Numbered from the stretch's first letter, positions 31,300 to 42,205 are shown. The stretch: 64,000 bases of DNA from Azolla caroliniana (GCA_043228905.1 JBHGNT010000005.1:10540001-10604000); one strand, 5' to 3'. Notes: generated by a model from the letters alone, not told the origin. Numbers and translations are program-made.

Positions 31300-33320
31300 A
31301 CTATTTAGCTATTATGCTTGTAGTGTACTAGCTAATTACCTACCATGTACTTAATTAGCTAAGTGGTAGCTAATTAGCTACTACCATAGTTTAGCTGAGT
31401 AGCTAACTAGCTACCACTTAGCTAATTAGCTACTATCATAGTTTACTACACTAGCTAATTAGCTACTACCATAGTTTAATACATTAGCTAAGTGGTAGCT
31501 AATTAGCTACTACCATAGTTTACTATAGTAGCTAATTAGCTACTACCATAGTTTAGTACATTAGCTAATTAGCTAAGTGGTAGCTAAATAACTACTACCA
31601 TAGTTTAGTGCAGTAGCTAATTAGCTACTATCATAGTTTAGTGCAGTAGCTAATTAGCTACCACTTAGCTAATTAGCTACTACCATAGTTTAATACAATA
31701 GCTAATTAGCTACTACCATAGTTTTATTCAGTAGCTAATTAGCTAAGTGGTAGATAATTAGCTACTACCATAGTTTAGTACAATAGCTAATTAGCTACCA
31801 ATTAGTTAATTTGCTACTACCATACTTTAGCAGAGTGGCTAATTATGTAAGTGGTAGCTAGTTAGCTACTACCATAGTTTAGTACAGTAGCTAGTTAGGT
31901 GAGTGGTAGCTACTTAGCGACTACCATAGTTTAGTACAGTAGCTAATTATCTTAGAGGTAGCTAATTAGAGACTACCATAGTTTAGTATAGTAGCTAATT
32001 AGCAAACTGGTAGCTAATTAGCTACTACCATAGTTTAGTATAGTAGCTAATTAGCTACCATAGTTTAGTGCAGTAGCTAATTAGCTACCATAATTTAGTA
32101 CAGTAGCTAATTAGCTACCATAGTTTAGTACAGTAGCTAATTAGCTAAGTAGTAGCTAATTAACGACTACCATACTTTAGCTAAGAAGCTAATTAGCAAA
32201 GTGGTAGCTAATTAGCTACTACAATAGTTTAGTACAGTCGAAAATTAGCTAAGTGGTAGCTAATTAGGTACTACCATAATTTAGTACAGTAGCTAATTAG
32301 CTACTACCATACTTTAGTTATAGTGGGTAACTAGCTAGTACCATACTTTAGTTGAGTAGCTAATTAGCTAAGTGGTAGCTAATTAGGTACTACCATAGTT
32401 TAGTACAGTAGCTAATTAGCTACGTGGTAGCTAATTAGCGACTACCATACTTTAGCTGAGTAGAAAATTAGCAAAGTGGTAGCTAATTAGCTACTACCAT
32501 AGTTTAGTACAGTAGCTAATTAGCTACTACCATACTTTAGTTATAGTGGCTAACTAGCTAGTACCATACTTTAGTTGAGTAGCTAATTAGCCAATTAGCT
32601 AAGTGGTAGCTAATTAGGTACTACCATAGTTTAGTACAGTAGCTAATTAGATAAGTGGTAGCTAATTAGCGACTACTATACTTTAGCTGAGTAGCTAACT
32701 AGCAAAGTGGTAGCTAATTAGCTACTACCATAGTTTAGTACATTAGCTAATTAGCTACTACCATACTTTAGTTATAGTGGCTAATTAGCTAGTACCATAC
32801 TTTAGTTGAGTAGGTAATTAGCTAATTAGCTAAGTGGTAGCTAATTAGATACTACCATAGTTTAGTACAATAGCTAATTAGCTAAGTGGTAGCTAATTAA
32901 CAACTACCATACTTTAGTTGAGTAGTTAATTAGCAAAGTGGTAGCTAATTAGCTACTACCATAGTTTAGTACAGTTGCTAATTAGCTAAGTGGTAGCTAA
33001 TTAGCTTCTACCACAGTTTAGTACAGTAGCTAATTAGCTAAGTGGTAGCGAAATAGCTATTATCAAACTTTAGTTGAGTAGCTAATTAGCTAAGTGGTAG
33101 CTAATTAGCTACTACCATAGTTTAGTACAGTAGCTAATTAGCTACTACCATACTTTAGTTATAGTGGCTAACTAGCTAATACCATACTTTAGTTTAGTAG
33201 CAAATTAGCTAGTCCCATACCTAAGCGAAGTAGCTAATTAGCTCAGTGGTAGCTAATTAGCTAATGTCATAGTCTTGAAGAATAGCTAGTTAGCTAAGAT
33301 GTAACTAATTAGCGACCATG
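31300..33320. repeat. Palindromic TAGCTAATTAGCTA array, copy 2 (2 kb)
   Basis: About 40 diverged units of roughly 52 bp. A unit has two TAGCTAATTAGCTA palindromes joined by AGTGG, then CTACCATAGTTTAGTACAG. Higher-order variants (CATACTTTAGTTGAGTAG, TAGTTATAGTGGCTAACTAG) recur together. The array ends just before a TTGTTGTAG acceptor-like site at 33321-33329 and the ORF at 33330. No coding potential is visible. Confidence 0.95.
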
Positions 33321-33329
33321 TTGTTGTAG

Positions 33330-33841
33330 AATCTTGTGAATTAATGAGGGCGCATGACCTGTCTGGTGCTGATGACACTGCAATCGATGAGGAGATAGTT
33401 GCCAACGTGGCTAAAAGTAAGAGTCCTACTATCGCATCTCCTTCAGATCAACTCCACCCTATTCCTTTGGAAGATGGTAATGAATTAGGCAACGATGTGA
33501 AAAGCCATGAAATATTGGAAACAACATGTAAATCTGAGGTTTACAACAATAGTGTTTTTGAACACTTGATGCAACATTTCTTCGAATCCCAAAACCTTGA
33601 TTCAACCCCAATGAGCGCAACTACTGATAATGTCCGAAAAGATCCCACTATACTGGAAAAGCTAGTGCAAGACGTGGCTGACCTGCAAGCTGCTACTCAG
33701 GTGATGGAAAGTTTGTCGGAGGAGGACACACTTGTGCAATGGGTCAAAGAAGCAAGGCTAAATGGGCAACTGGCTAGAAAAAGGGTGAAGAAGGGGCCAC
33801 GATTGGGGATAAGACCAATTACTCGGTCAAGGGACTCTTGA
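33330..33841 (+). CDS. Plus-strand transposon ORF after the array, unknown function
   Basis: Open from an acceptor-like TTGTTGTAG/AA through ATG 33344 to TGA 33839-33841. The product from the ATG is 165 residues: an acidic, serine-rich first half, a helical middle (ILEKLVQDVADLQAATQVME) that could be a coiled coil, and a basic tail (ARKRVKKGPRLGIRPITRSR) that looks like a nuclear localisation or DNA-contact signal. I recognise no domain. Because the array sits directly upstream, it may be a downstream exon of the gene begun at 25656. Confidence 0.5.
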
Positions 33842-34032
33842 ATTGGAGCGAAATACTTAATAGTGGGATATGATTGTTAGCGATTTTCCTAGGGTTTTAT
33901 GATGTTTTGCTATGATCTATTTGGACAAGTAAAACCTCAGATTGGTTGTTGCTTGATCCACATTATGTAATGGAACTCTATGATGTTTCTCCAAGATAAT
34001 TATGTTCATGTTTCTATGATGGGAAATATTTC

Positions 34033-34386
34033 ATGTTCATTAAGTTGTTTTGTGAGACTGTTAGTTACTTTGTGAGTGTGAATATGTTGGTGGTTTCTGA
34101 TGTTGCAAAGTACAAAGGGTTTGAATCTATTGCTCCTAAGGCCGATGGCAGTGTGGAAACCGTTGATGTTGTTGCGTGTTTAGAGGGCAACATCTTGAAA
34201 GTAGATGCAGCAACTGACACAAATGATCTAGTGACACAAGTTGATCAAGCATGTTGCACAGATGATCTGATTTTGCAGGTAGATGCAGCATGTGATACTA
34301 GTGGGCTAATATCGACTGGATCAGTATCTACATGCACTGAGCCAATGACTAAGTCGACAACACAACAAGGTCGACCAGGGGTTTGA
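34033..34386 (+). CDS. Plus-strand transposon ORF with an internal VDxAxDT repeat
   Basis: ATG 34033 to TGA, 117 residues. The middle has three imperfect copies of a roughly 17-residue unit (VDAATDTNDLVTQ, VDQACCTDDLILQ, VDAACDTSGLIS). The start (FVSVNMLVVSDVAKY) is hydrophobic. No known domain. It overlaps by four bases, in another frame, the NIF-like ORF that follows, so the two may be one protein after splicing or a frameshift. Confidence 0.42.
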   Translation: MFIKLFCETVSYFVSVNMLVVSDVAKYKGFESIAPKADGSVETVDVVACLEGNILKVDAATDTNDLVTQVDQACCTDDLILQVDAACDTSGLISTGSVSTCTEPMTKSTTQQGRPGV

Positions 34387-35075
34387 AGAGGAAAAGGACA
34401 CCAATTGTGTCGACAGAACCGTAGTCGATTGACCTTGATCATGTGCTACCAGTAATTGGTGTAACAGACGCTCAATTACAGGAATGGAAACCTAAACCAT
34501 TAGAAGTCAAAAGAAGAGCCTTGATCTTGGAGCTTTAGAAAGTCCTGATGAGTGTGCGATATATGACACCAAGGACAGACGCAAATCAATTTCTAGAGTG
34601 GGTTGTGCAATATTTTGATTTGTTTATTTGGAGCGAAAAACCACGTACAAATGTGTGGAAGTGTGTAGAAAGATTCTTCCCGAAGTGGCGACAACATTTT
34701 AAGGGCCAGTGGACATGAGAGAATTGTGAGCAGAATGATGTTGCAAGATTCAAAAGACTTTCTGATTTTTGGGACACTTGGCCAGATTATAATGCCGACA
34801 ATACGTTGATTCTGGATACAGAACTTTTCCGACAATACTTCAACATTCACAGATGTTGTCTCATTCTACCCGATGAAATGCCTAAACACTGTTTGGTGAA
34901 AACATTGAGCTACCAACTAGCTACATGGTTGTGGACTCCATACCGTGCTCAGTATGCAGATCATATATGTAGAGAAGTTCCACTGACCAGCAAGAGCTTC
35001 GCTATTTATAGACGATTTCAAGACATTGGCAATGGGATGTTACAAATATGTAATTTGCTACCACTTAATCAATGA
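34383..35075 (+). pseudogene. NIF/FCP1-like (HAD) phosphatase domain in the transposon, decayed
   Basis: One frame runs 231 codons to TGA 35073-35075, with three nonsense codons: TAG near 34428, TAG at 34536-34538 and TGA near 34718. It begins with a basic GLKRKRTPIV stretch. RRALILEL at 34512-34535 sits where the FCP1/NIF family has its LVLDLDGTL catalytic start, with E for the first aspartate and a stop next to it. Then come FLEWVVQYFDLFIWSEKPRT (the WSxRxxxNV segment), KGQWT and EN-C, FKRLSDFWDTW and NTLILDTE (the family's NTLLLDDS). The order and spacing fit the fold, but catalysis is doubtful. This recognition is from memory of the family. Confidence 0.55.
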
Positions 35076-35403
35076 AGAATTAAATTGCTTGTTTTGAGTA
35101 ACTTATCTACTGTGTAATTTTCAGAGTATGTTCAGGATTGTTGATTTCATGATAGTGCTTTTTCTTAAAATTATGCAAACTATTTTAACTTGTACATGGC
35201 TCACTTGAGTAAATCTGTATCTCAGAAAGAAGAACCCTAAACGATATTATTAAATTGTATATCAGATAGAAGACTGATAGAAGAAGCACAAAAAGTAGAC
35301 TGTATATGAAAAAAAAAACTCCCAAACAGGTCCATTAAACTGTTTATTTGCAATACATGTGCTTTGTTTGTTTTACAAGAAAACTGGTAATTGCTACTTG
35401 TAG
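35076..35403. other. Intergenic spacer between convergent transposon genes
   Basis: An AT-rich spacer between the stop of the NIF-like frame and the stop of the transposase on the other strand. It has an A-rich run near 35310. It probably carries both 3' ends; I see no other feature. Confidence 0.6.
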
Positions 35404-36073
35404 CTACAAATTCCATGGCATACTGTTGTAATTACTTTCATACACATTAGCACTAAATGTGTATAAACCTGAGTAGTTATTGTATTGCGACATTGGGACA
35501 TTGATGCACCTGACCAAATGAGAGTACATGTACGCCACTAGTTTGTCTTCTAATAGCTTATACACATAATCGTAATCATCTAGTCTTGCATAAAAAATAC
35601 CTTCGATGTAGAATGTCCCGGTAGATACAACATTACCCCAAGCATCTAATATATTCTGTGTTGCACACTGTTTACTAACCATGCACTTCAATATATAGAA
35701 ATCAACACCATTTGAGTTGCCTTCTTCTGCATTTACAGCAAAATTATCCCCAACATTTGAGACATCACTCAGAGTATCTCCACGTCCTTGATATGTGAAG
35801 TCCGCATTCTTTTCTGTTTCCCCATCAACTGCTTCCTTATCGTTCAATGTATGATACTCCCAATTTTGAATATATGCTTTGTTTAAACAATACCTCCAAT
35901 TTCCCTGCACACAATGGAAGCAAAAACAAGTTAATTCTCTAACCGCAATACAATGACCATCCAACCTAAAATAACCGCGAACAGCATGGAGAGATCGCAA
36001 TTCGGGAATTCCTTGGCACTCCTAGGTCTTCTCCCTATTTACTTCATCTATCTTCACTTCCCAAAATTCACGT

Positions 36074-36822
36074 TGTCGTAGTGTATTTCGTACACTACGT
36101 GAAAATAATATAAAATAAACGATTGAATAAATATGAAGAAAAAAGAAGAAAATATCAAAATAAGCATTACGTGCATAGGGCAACATTCGAATCTTGCACC
36201 TCCATGTTAATAATGTAATGTCTTACCATTGCACTAGCATTTCATTAGTGTTAAAAAGTAGATGTTCCACATAGAAAGGTTAGTTCGCCTAGGATAAACT
36301 TTAGTTAAAAGAAAACGCATGCTAAAAGAAAAAGCTACGCATGCACATCTAGCGTGCATGAACGTTATAGTTGATAAAAAACGCTCAAGTTAGAAAAAGC
36401 ATGATCTCTTTAGATAAAGCATATAGTCTATCTATAGGAAAAGCATGGAGTCTATAGTTAGAGAAGAAAAAGCATGGATTGCTAAGACTCCCTCATAACT
36501 ACATAAGGATCGGGAGCACAATGTAATAGGTGTGTGGAATATTTGGAAATTGGATATATTTCCTAAAACACCAATTAATAAAATTATACTCGTGGGATTC
36601 ATGAGGTTTCTATATCTATGTCTTTCATTCTAATTTCATATTCTTATCCTAATATTGATTAAATCAAATACATTAGACTCGTGGGATTCATGAGGTGTTC
36701 TATCTCTATTTCTAACAATCTATTCATAACTAGATTAACCTCAAATTCTTCTTCCTCCTAGTCCAAAACCCCAATGGTTCCCACCCGACTCACGCAACGA
36801 TCTGGAGCCAAAAGGCACAACA
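36074..36822 (+). mobile_element. Solo LTR with 4-bp target duplication (TGTCGTAG family), copy 2
   Basis: 749 bp from TGTCGTAGTG to GGCACAACA, flanked by ACGT at 36070-36073 and 36823-36826. The opening hairpin is kept, as are the tRNA-like boxes (TAGTGCAATGG and GATTCGAATG on the minus strand). Removing it with one ACGT restores the transposase frame. It is about 100 bp shorter than copy 1, through several deletions. Confidence 0.75.
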
Positions 36823-37587
36823 ACGTTTGATATCTCGGACTTGTGAGGAATAAACACCAATTGCACTCGTTGACATATTAGCTCTTAAAAATTCAACTAC
36901 ATGTGTTGCACAATTCATCTGCACACCATCTGCCTTTAGTAGTTCATGGGTAAGTGCCCGCTTTATAACAACACCTACACCATCATGTTCACCTTTACCA
37001 TGGCCAGACCCAAAAAATTCCATCTCATCTCCAAACCTGTTATAGCAGGATACCTCCCCACAAAATATAATGGACGTCTAGCCTTGAATTGTGATGAAGC
37101 TCCATCAGACCGGACCCAATGTTGAGTAAGCTCCAAACGTTTAGCTAATAACGTTTAGCTAATTCATTTGGACACCACCTAAATCTACTAGGGCCACAAT
37201 CTTGACATAAACCCATGACACATTTATGACTGTGGAAGATGGCCTCAGTTTTTGTCGGACACAATACTGAATCTAAAAGACAACTCATGGAAGAGATAAC
37301 ATGCTCAGATGATTTACAGTGCTCATGCGGGCTCGATCGACAAATTGGGCACACACAAGTGCAAACTACATTTGTTAGGGAGGCGCTATGGTGACGTAGT
37401 AGATTAATAAAGTCCTTGAGAAAACCCATTTGTACATGATAAATGCAACAACATGTGTATCGATCCTTCAAGCATCTCACAAAGTGTGGCTTAAGACACT
37501 CGAATGTTCGTAGTTGAACTTTGATATTTGGATGCATCCACCTGAACCTAATAAATAAATCGACCTGCGTAATAAAATGGACATACT

Positions 37588-38300
37588 AATTAGCTCTATG
37601 GCTAAGTGGTAGCTAATTAGCTCCTACCATAGTTTAGTATAGTAGCTAATTAGCTACTATCAAACTTTAATTGAGTAGCTAATTAGCTAACTGGTAGCTA
37701 ATTAGCTACTACCATAGTTTAATACATTAGGTAAGTGGTAGCTAATTAGCTACTACCATAGTTTAGTACAGTAGCTAATTATCTAAGTGGTAGCTAATTA
37801 GCTACTACCATAGTTTAATACATTAGCTAAGTGGTAACTAATTAGCTACTACCATACTTTAGTTGAGTAGCTAATTAGCTAAGTGGTAGCTAATTAGCTA
37901 CTACCATAGTTTAATACATTAGCTAAATGGTAGCTAAATAGTTTAGTACAATAGCTAATTAGCTAAGTGGTAGGTAATTAGCTACTAGCAAAGTTTAATA
38001 CAATAGCTAATTAGCTAAGTGGTAGCTAATTAGCTACTACTATAGTTTAGTATAGTAGCTAATTAGCGAAGTGGTAGCTAATTAGTTACTATCATAGTTT
38101 AGTAAATAGCTAATTAGCTAACTGGTAGCTAATTAGCTACTACCATACTTCGCTAATTAGCTATTTTGATATACTTAGGGAGCTAATTAGCTATTTTGGT
38201 AGCTAATTAGCTATTACTGGTAGCTAGTTAGCTATGGCCATATTTTGAGGTAGGTAATTAGCCATTTGGTTATGGTCATATTCAGAGGTAGCTAATAAGC
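37588..38300. repeat. Palindromic TAGCTAATTAGCTA array, copy 3 (in the transposase intron)
   Basis: About 700 bp of the same unit as 31300-33320 and in the same plus-strand orientation. It lies wholly inside the predicted intron 38351-37565. The array at 1867-2508 is in the equivalent position of the other copy. Confidence 0.94.
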
Positions 38301-39059
38301 TAACTAACTAAGCTCAAAAGTCAAAACAAATGTTGAGATAAATGTAGATACCTGAGGTACCTCAAGAAGATGAATGGGATGCTCCCCGTATTGACTCCTT
38401 CCAACATGTTTCCTGCATAAATCCTTCTTATTGGGTGAAACTCTACTCTCATGAGTCCAAAATATTGTGATTATATCCTTGATTTCTGATGTTATGGGTG
38501 TCATTGGCTTACATCTTGTTGTTAGCTTTAGCAGACTAGCTCCTTCACCCAAGGAAACTATTCGGTTCAATGTATTGTACACACTTTTTCTATTAACACC
38601 AATTACCTTAGATAGCACACTGATGTTAATATCGTCAACATCACTATTAAGTAACATCATTAGACTAGACCTTTTTAAGACAAGATCATCTTCTGACCTG
38701 CTCATGGATACGAAACTATTACAGAGATTATTTACTAGTATAGATGTTATGTTTGCATTAAGACCATCACAATCAACTAACTTTGTTATCGATGGATCAT
38801 TTAATATTCCATAAAGTACTACCTTCTTGTCTTCATTGTTGATGTGCTTGGTTTGAACATTGAAATAGTCGACAACCTTTCTCTCTATGACAGTAGTCTC
38901 ATTACTTCCATTCTCAGTGATATTTAGACCTATATCCCAACCAATACTATCTTTACCTTTAGTGAGTGTGGCTTTCGTATCCTTCAACAATTGACGATGT
39001 TTTCTTTTCTTTTTCTGCACAATACTTTCGTATCGCTTGTTGTGTCCTAATAGCGTCAT

Positions 39060-40003
39060 CCCTATCCTAATGATAATTCAGGGATAATTCTCAACACCCT
39101 CCTTCCCCTTCCATTTGGCTTGACGGGTTTAAACCCTAATTTTCCCGATAAAAAGACACGTATTAAAGATGGCTATGGGCAACAACTATACACAAAAATA
39201 TTCCACAATACACAAGATTATATAGAACAATCAAGATAATCAATAGACAGAATAGTTATTCAAATCCAAGACCAAACAATGGCAGTAATCTAGGGTCGAA
39301 TAGTGGCGGCAACTGAGTGTAGAATGGCGGTAGTGGAGGAGTGAACTCTGTTTGATCAAACAGTTTTGACAATCCAGGACCGAACAATGGAGGCAACTGA
39401 GTGTAGAAGGACGGCAATGGAGGAGTGAATTCCGTTGGATCGAACTGTGGCAGATGGTGCTTGGAATGCATAGTGACGACAACTGAGAGTAGAATGGCAG
39501 CAGTGGAGAAGGAGTGAACTCCTTCGGATCAAAAAGTGGCAGCAATACACCACCGAATAGTAGCAGCAACTAAGTGTAGAATGGCAGCAATGGAGGAGTG
39601 AACTCCGTCGGATCGAACAATGGCAGATGATACTTGGACCACTCAGTGTCGGTAACTGAGTGTAGAATGGCAGCTATGGAGGAGTGGACTCAATAGGGTT
39701 TAGCAACAATGGTAGTAATCTAAGCCAGAATACTCAACCAAAGATGGCCCACGTGATGTGGCAAAGGATCATGCATAATGGACCTAGGAATTCGGTATAT
39801 AATTTATGGTGCACATTTATGGTGCACAAATCAATTTATGTTTCACATTTATGGTGCTCATTTAATAATTAAAACTCTCTACTATTTTCAATGGTAGCTT
39901 TTTGGATAGCTAAATTATTAATGGTAGCTTTTTGCAAAAATGACTATTTATCAATGGTAACTTTTTACATAGCTAATTAGCTATGTCAAGGACATAGCTA
40001 ATT
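39060..40003 (-). other. Right subterminal and upstream region of the DNA transposon
   Basis: The first 230 bp upstream of the transposase ATG match 896-1128 of the other copy, including TTTAAACCCGTCAAGCC, so this is conserved leader or promoter. Beyond 39290 lies an 86-bp minisatellite, then AT-rich sequence with TAGCTAATTAGCTA (39970-39983) just inside the TIR. Confidence 0.6.
39290..39720 (-). repeat. 86-bp minisatellite upstream of the transposase gene
   Basis: Five units, recognisable by GTGTAGAATGGCAGC at about 39317, 39401, 39487, 39574 and 39660. On the minus strand one frame repeats DPTEFTPPLPPFYTQLPPLF-like peptides, but frames differ between units, so coding is doubtful. Confidence 0.85.
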
Positions 40004-40027
40004 GTTTCCACTCGCATGCTTTCAACC
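40004..40027 (-). repeat. Right terminal inverted repeat
   Basis: Read on the minus strand: GGTTGAAAGCATGCGAGTGG plus AAAC. The ACTT target duplication follows directly on the outside. Confidence 0.88.
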
Positions 40028-41540
40028 ACTTTCAAATGCGGCCTCTCTTGGTTGAAGTTCCATATACAAACGTTGAGATAAAGCATCTGCTTTTCCTTGT
40101 TGCATCCCAGGGCAGTATAGCATTACGACATCAAAACAAGTTAAGAACTACGCCCAACGAGCTTTTCGATGATTCAAGACGCGAGCACTTTGGAAGTATG
40201 TTAGATTTTTGTGATCATTGTAGACAATAATCTATTGAGAGGAACCCTCCAAAAAATGACGCCATTGTTGAAAAGAATCCACAATGGCAAGAAGCTCTTT
40301 GTCATGAATCTCATAGTTGATTTCTATGGCTTCAAATTTCCGTGAGTGAAAAGCCACAGGGTGCAGTTCGCTATCTTCACCAATCTGGGATAGTATTCTT
40401 CCGAGTGCGAAATCGATGCATCAGCTTTAAGTATAAAGCGCCTCATTAGATCCACATGCATTAAAATTGGTGCACTTGCTTTAAACTCTCAAATGCAGAG
40501 TTCGCATCTATACTCCATACAAATGGTCGATTCTTTTGCGTCAGTTGAGCGAGGGGCAAAACAACCTTTGAATAATCTTTGATGAACTCGCAATAAAAGT
40601 TTGTGAACCCCAAAAAACATTGTACATCTCGCACAGACTGTGGTGTTTGCCAAGCCAAAATTGTTTGAACCTTTGATGGATCCATAGAGATGCCATTTGA
40701 AGAGACTATGTATCCCAAAAATTCCACTTAACACTGGTTGAAACTACACTTCTCCAATTTTGCATAGAGACCATATTCTCGCAACCACTGCAAAACTTGG
40801 CAAACGTGTATCTCATGCTCCTCTTCAATTTTTGAGTAGATCAAGATATCATCCAAGTAACCTATGATGAAAATATCGTGGAAGTCTCGAAAAATATCAT
40901 TCGCCATATGTTGGAAAACTGTTGGTGCATTCATGAGATCAAATGGCATCATTGTATACCCAAAATGACCATAGCGAGTGTGGAACGCAGTCTTCCATTC
41001 ATCCCCAGGACGAATTCGAACAAGCTTGTAGGCACCTCAAAGATCTAACTTTGTGAAATATTTTGCTACGCTGAGGCATTCCAGAAGGCTTGAGATCAAT
41101 GGTAGATCATATCGGTTTTGAATAGTCTCTTTATTCAAGCGTCGAGAATCCACGACCATACGAAGCGTACCATCTTTTTTCTTAATGATAAAGATGGGTG
41201 CGCTAGCAGGAGACCTTGAATGTTGGATAAAACTGTTTGCCAAGTTCTCATCGATATATTCACGAAGAACCTCTAACTCCGTGGGCGAAAGGTTATAAAT
41301 TGGCCCCCATGGAGGCTCTTTTCCTAGTTGCAAATCAATCAGACAATCATATGGTCGATGCTCTAGTAGCCTATTCGCCTTCACCTTATTGAACACATCA
41401 AAGAATTCTATGTACTTCTTTGGTAGTTGGACCCCTAATTCTTGTGAGCTAGATGAGGGAGTTGCTAAAACCTCGAACACCAACATGTCTTCCTTCCTTC
41501 CATCCTCACATACTTGATGTATAGAGATTGTTGAAATCAT
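40028..41540 (-). pseudogene. Gypsy reverse transcriptase and RNase H, minus strand (host of the DNA transposon)
   Basis: From 41540 leftward: [40 protein letters not shown], then KYFTKLDL followed by TGA near 41036. Then come [38 protein letters not shown] (40850), [19 protein letters not shown] and [20 protein letters not shown]. RNase H follows from 40440 to 40028, then the DNA transposon. It is closely related to 13111-14178. The stop, a TGA or TAA after CSFNQC and frameshifts in RNase H kill it. Confidence 0.82.
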
Positions 41541-41576
41541 GTGGGATCCTAGATCCTTTGTTGGAGTTTCAATAGA

Positions 41577-42017
41577 CTAGGATTGTATTGTGACCTCTTC
41601 AATAGTTCTTTTTCTCCAATCAATAGTTGGGTTATGTAACTTAAACCAAGGAAGACCAAGAACTAGAGAGTTCTCTAGACTACTAATGATGTTGAATGAG
41701 ATAACACTAGCCAAATTACCTAGGACTACACGAATTGGTTCAAACTCTTCGACTATATCACCCGATGCGATAGGGAAACCATCTATGACTCCTACAACTA
41801 CTGGGTTCGGGAGCTTATTCAAGAGGATGTTTTGGGTCAATGCAAACTCACGATCCATGAAACAAGAATGGGCTCCAGAAACTAGGAAGGTAGAGGCTAG
41901 GACTCGATGACCTGTAGATGTGTTAAGCTTGACTTGTGCAGAAAAAACTCTACTAACTTGATATGATAAAATGGAACCACAACTAGGTACTGACTCTACA
42001 TATCTAGGATGGTCCAA
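41577..42017 (-). pseudogene. Gypsy protease with catalytic Asp lost
   Basis: 147 codons with FLVSGAHSCFMDREFALTQN and VLGLPWFKLHNPTIDWRK. The related plus-strand element has LLDSGANSCFMD at 14770. Here the catalytic aspartate is valine, so the retropepsin cannot work. A stop separates it from reverse transcriptase at 41577. Confidence 0.8.
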
Positions 42018-42205
42018 CCAAATGGCTCCTATTTTGGGCGGACTTATTCGTTTAACACATCCTCTAATTGGCTCAAGACATCAAATCTATTCTCAAGGCA
42101 TGGGCTATTAGGGTTAGTACTTGAGTTATTAGAAGTGATAGTAGAACTCAAGGTAGGGTGGTCATGTGCACTTACTTGGTAAACTTGACGTCTGGGTTTA
42201 TGTGG

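Larger units (their letters stand above)
35404..39059 (-). pseudogene. Spliced transposase-like gene, possibly Sola-type
   Basis: Exon 1 (39059-38352) encodes 236 residues with a helix-turn-helix-like segment at 146-169 (SVLSKVIGVNRKSVYNTLNR), then a CAG/GTATCT donor. The intron (38351-37565) holds the palindromic array and ends TTACGCAG. Exon 2 (from 37564) continues in phase: VDLFIRFRWMHPNIKVQLRT, CLKDRYTCCCIYH, then a cysteine-rich block with CPICRSSPHEHC and HKCVMGLCQDC. A stop at 37145 and a deletion follow. Past it come VRSDGASSQFKARRP (about 37115-37070) and NFFGSGHGKGEHDGVGVVIK (about 37025-36965). The solo LTR interrupts at 36822, and the frame resumes at 36073 with FWEVKIDEV, then CFCFHCVQGNWRYCLNK, to TAG 35404. 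Conserved D/E in SDG and EHDG are likely catalytic. The stop, internal deletion and LTR make this copy dead. Confidence 0.68.
24711..40027. mobile_element. 15.3-kb TIR DNA transposon with palindromic arrays, possibly Sola-like
   Basis: The boundaries come from three facts: 24-bp terminal inverted repeats, ACTT on both sides (24707-24710 and 40028-40031), and an empty paralogous site near 13168-13178 where the flanks run together without the element. Without the nested copia and solo LTR the element is about 9.3 kb. It carries convergent genes: plus-strand ORFs from the left end and a spliced minus-strand transposase-like gene from the right end. TAGCTAATTAGCTA palindromes lie beside both TIRs and in two arrays. 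From memory, 4-bp duplications and the SDGxSSQFK/HGKGxxDG pair point to the Sola superfamily. That assignment is inference. Confidence 0.82.

Noticed and set aside
31300-33320. Regular repeats resembling a CRISPR array
   Set aside because: Units are contiguous and lack unique spacers, and the setting is a eukaryotic transposon. It is a tandem palindromic repeat.
31300-33320. Centromeric or telomeric satellite
   Set aside because: The arrays are short, recur at matching places in two transposon copies and sit between splice-like signals. The unit is not telomeric.
39240-39569. Proline-rich protein on the minus strand
   Set aside because: The peptide pattern comes from an 86-bp repeat and changes frame between units, with no start or splice support.
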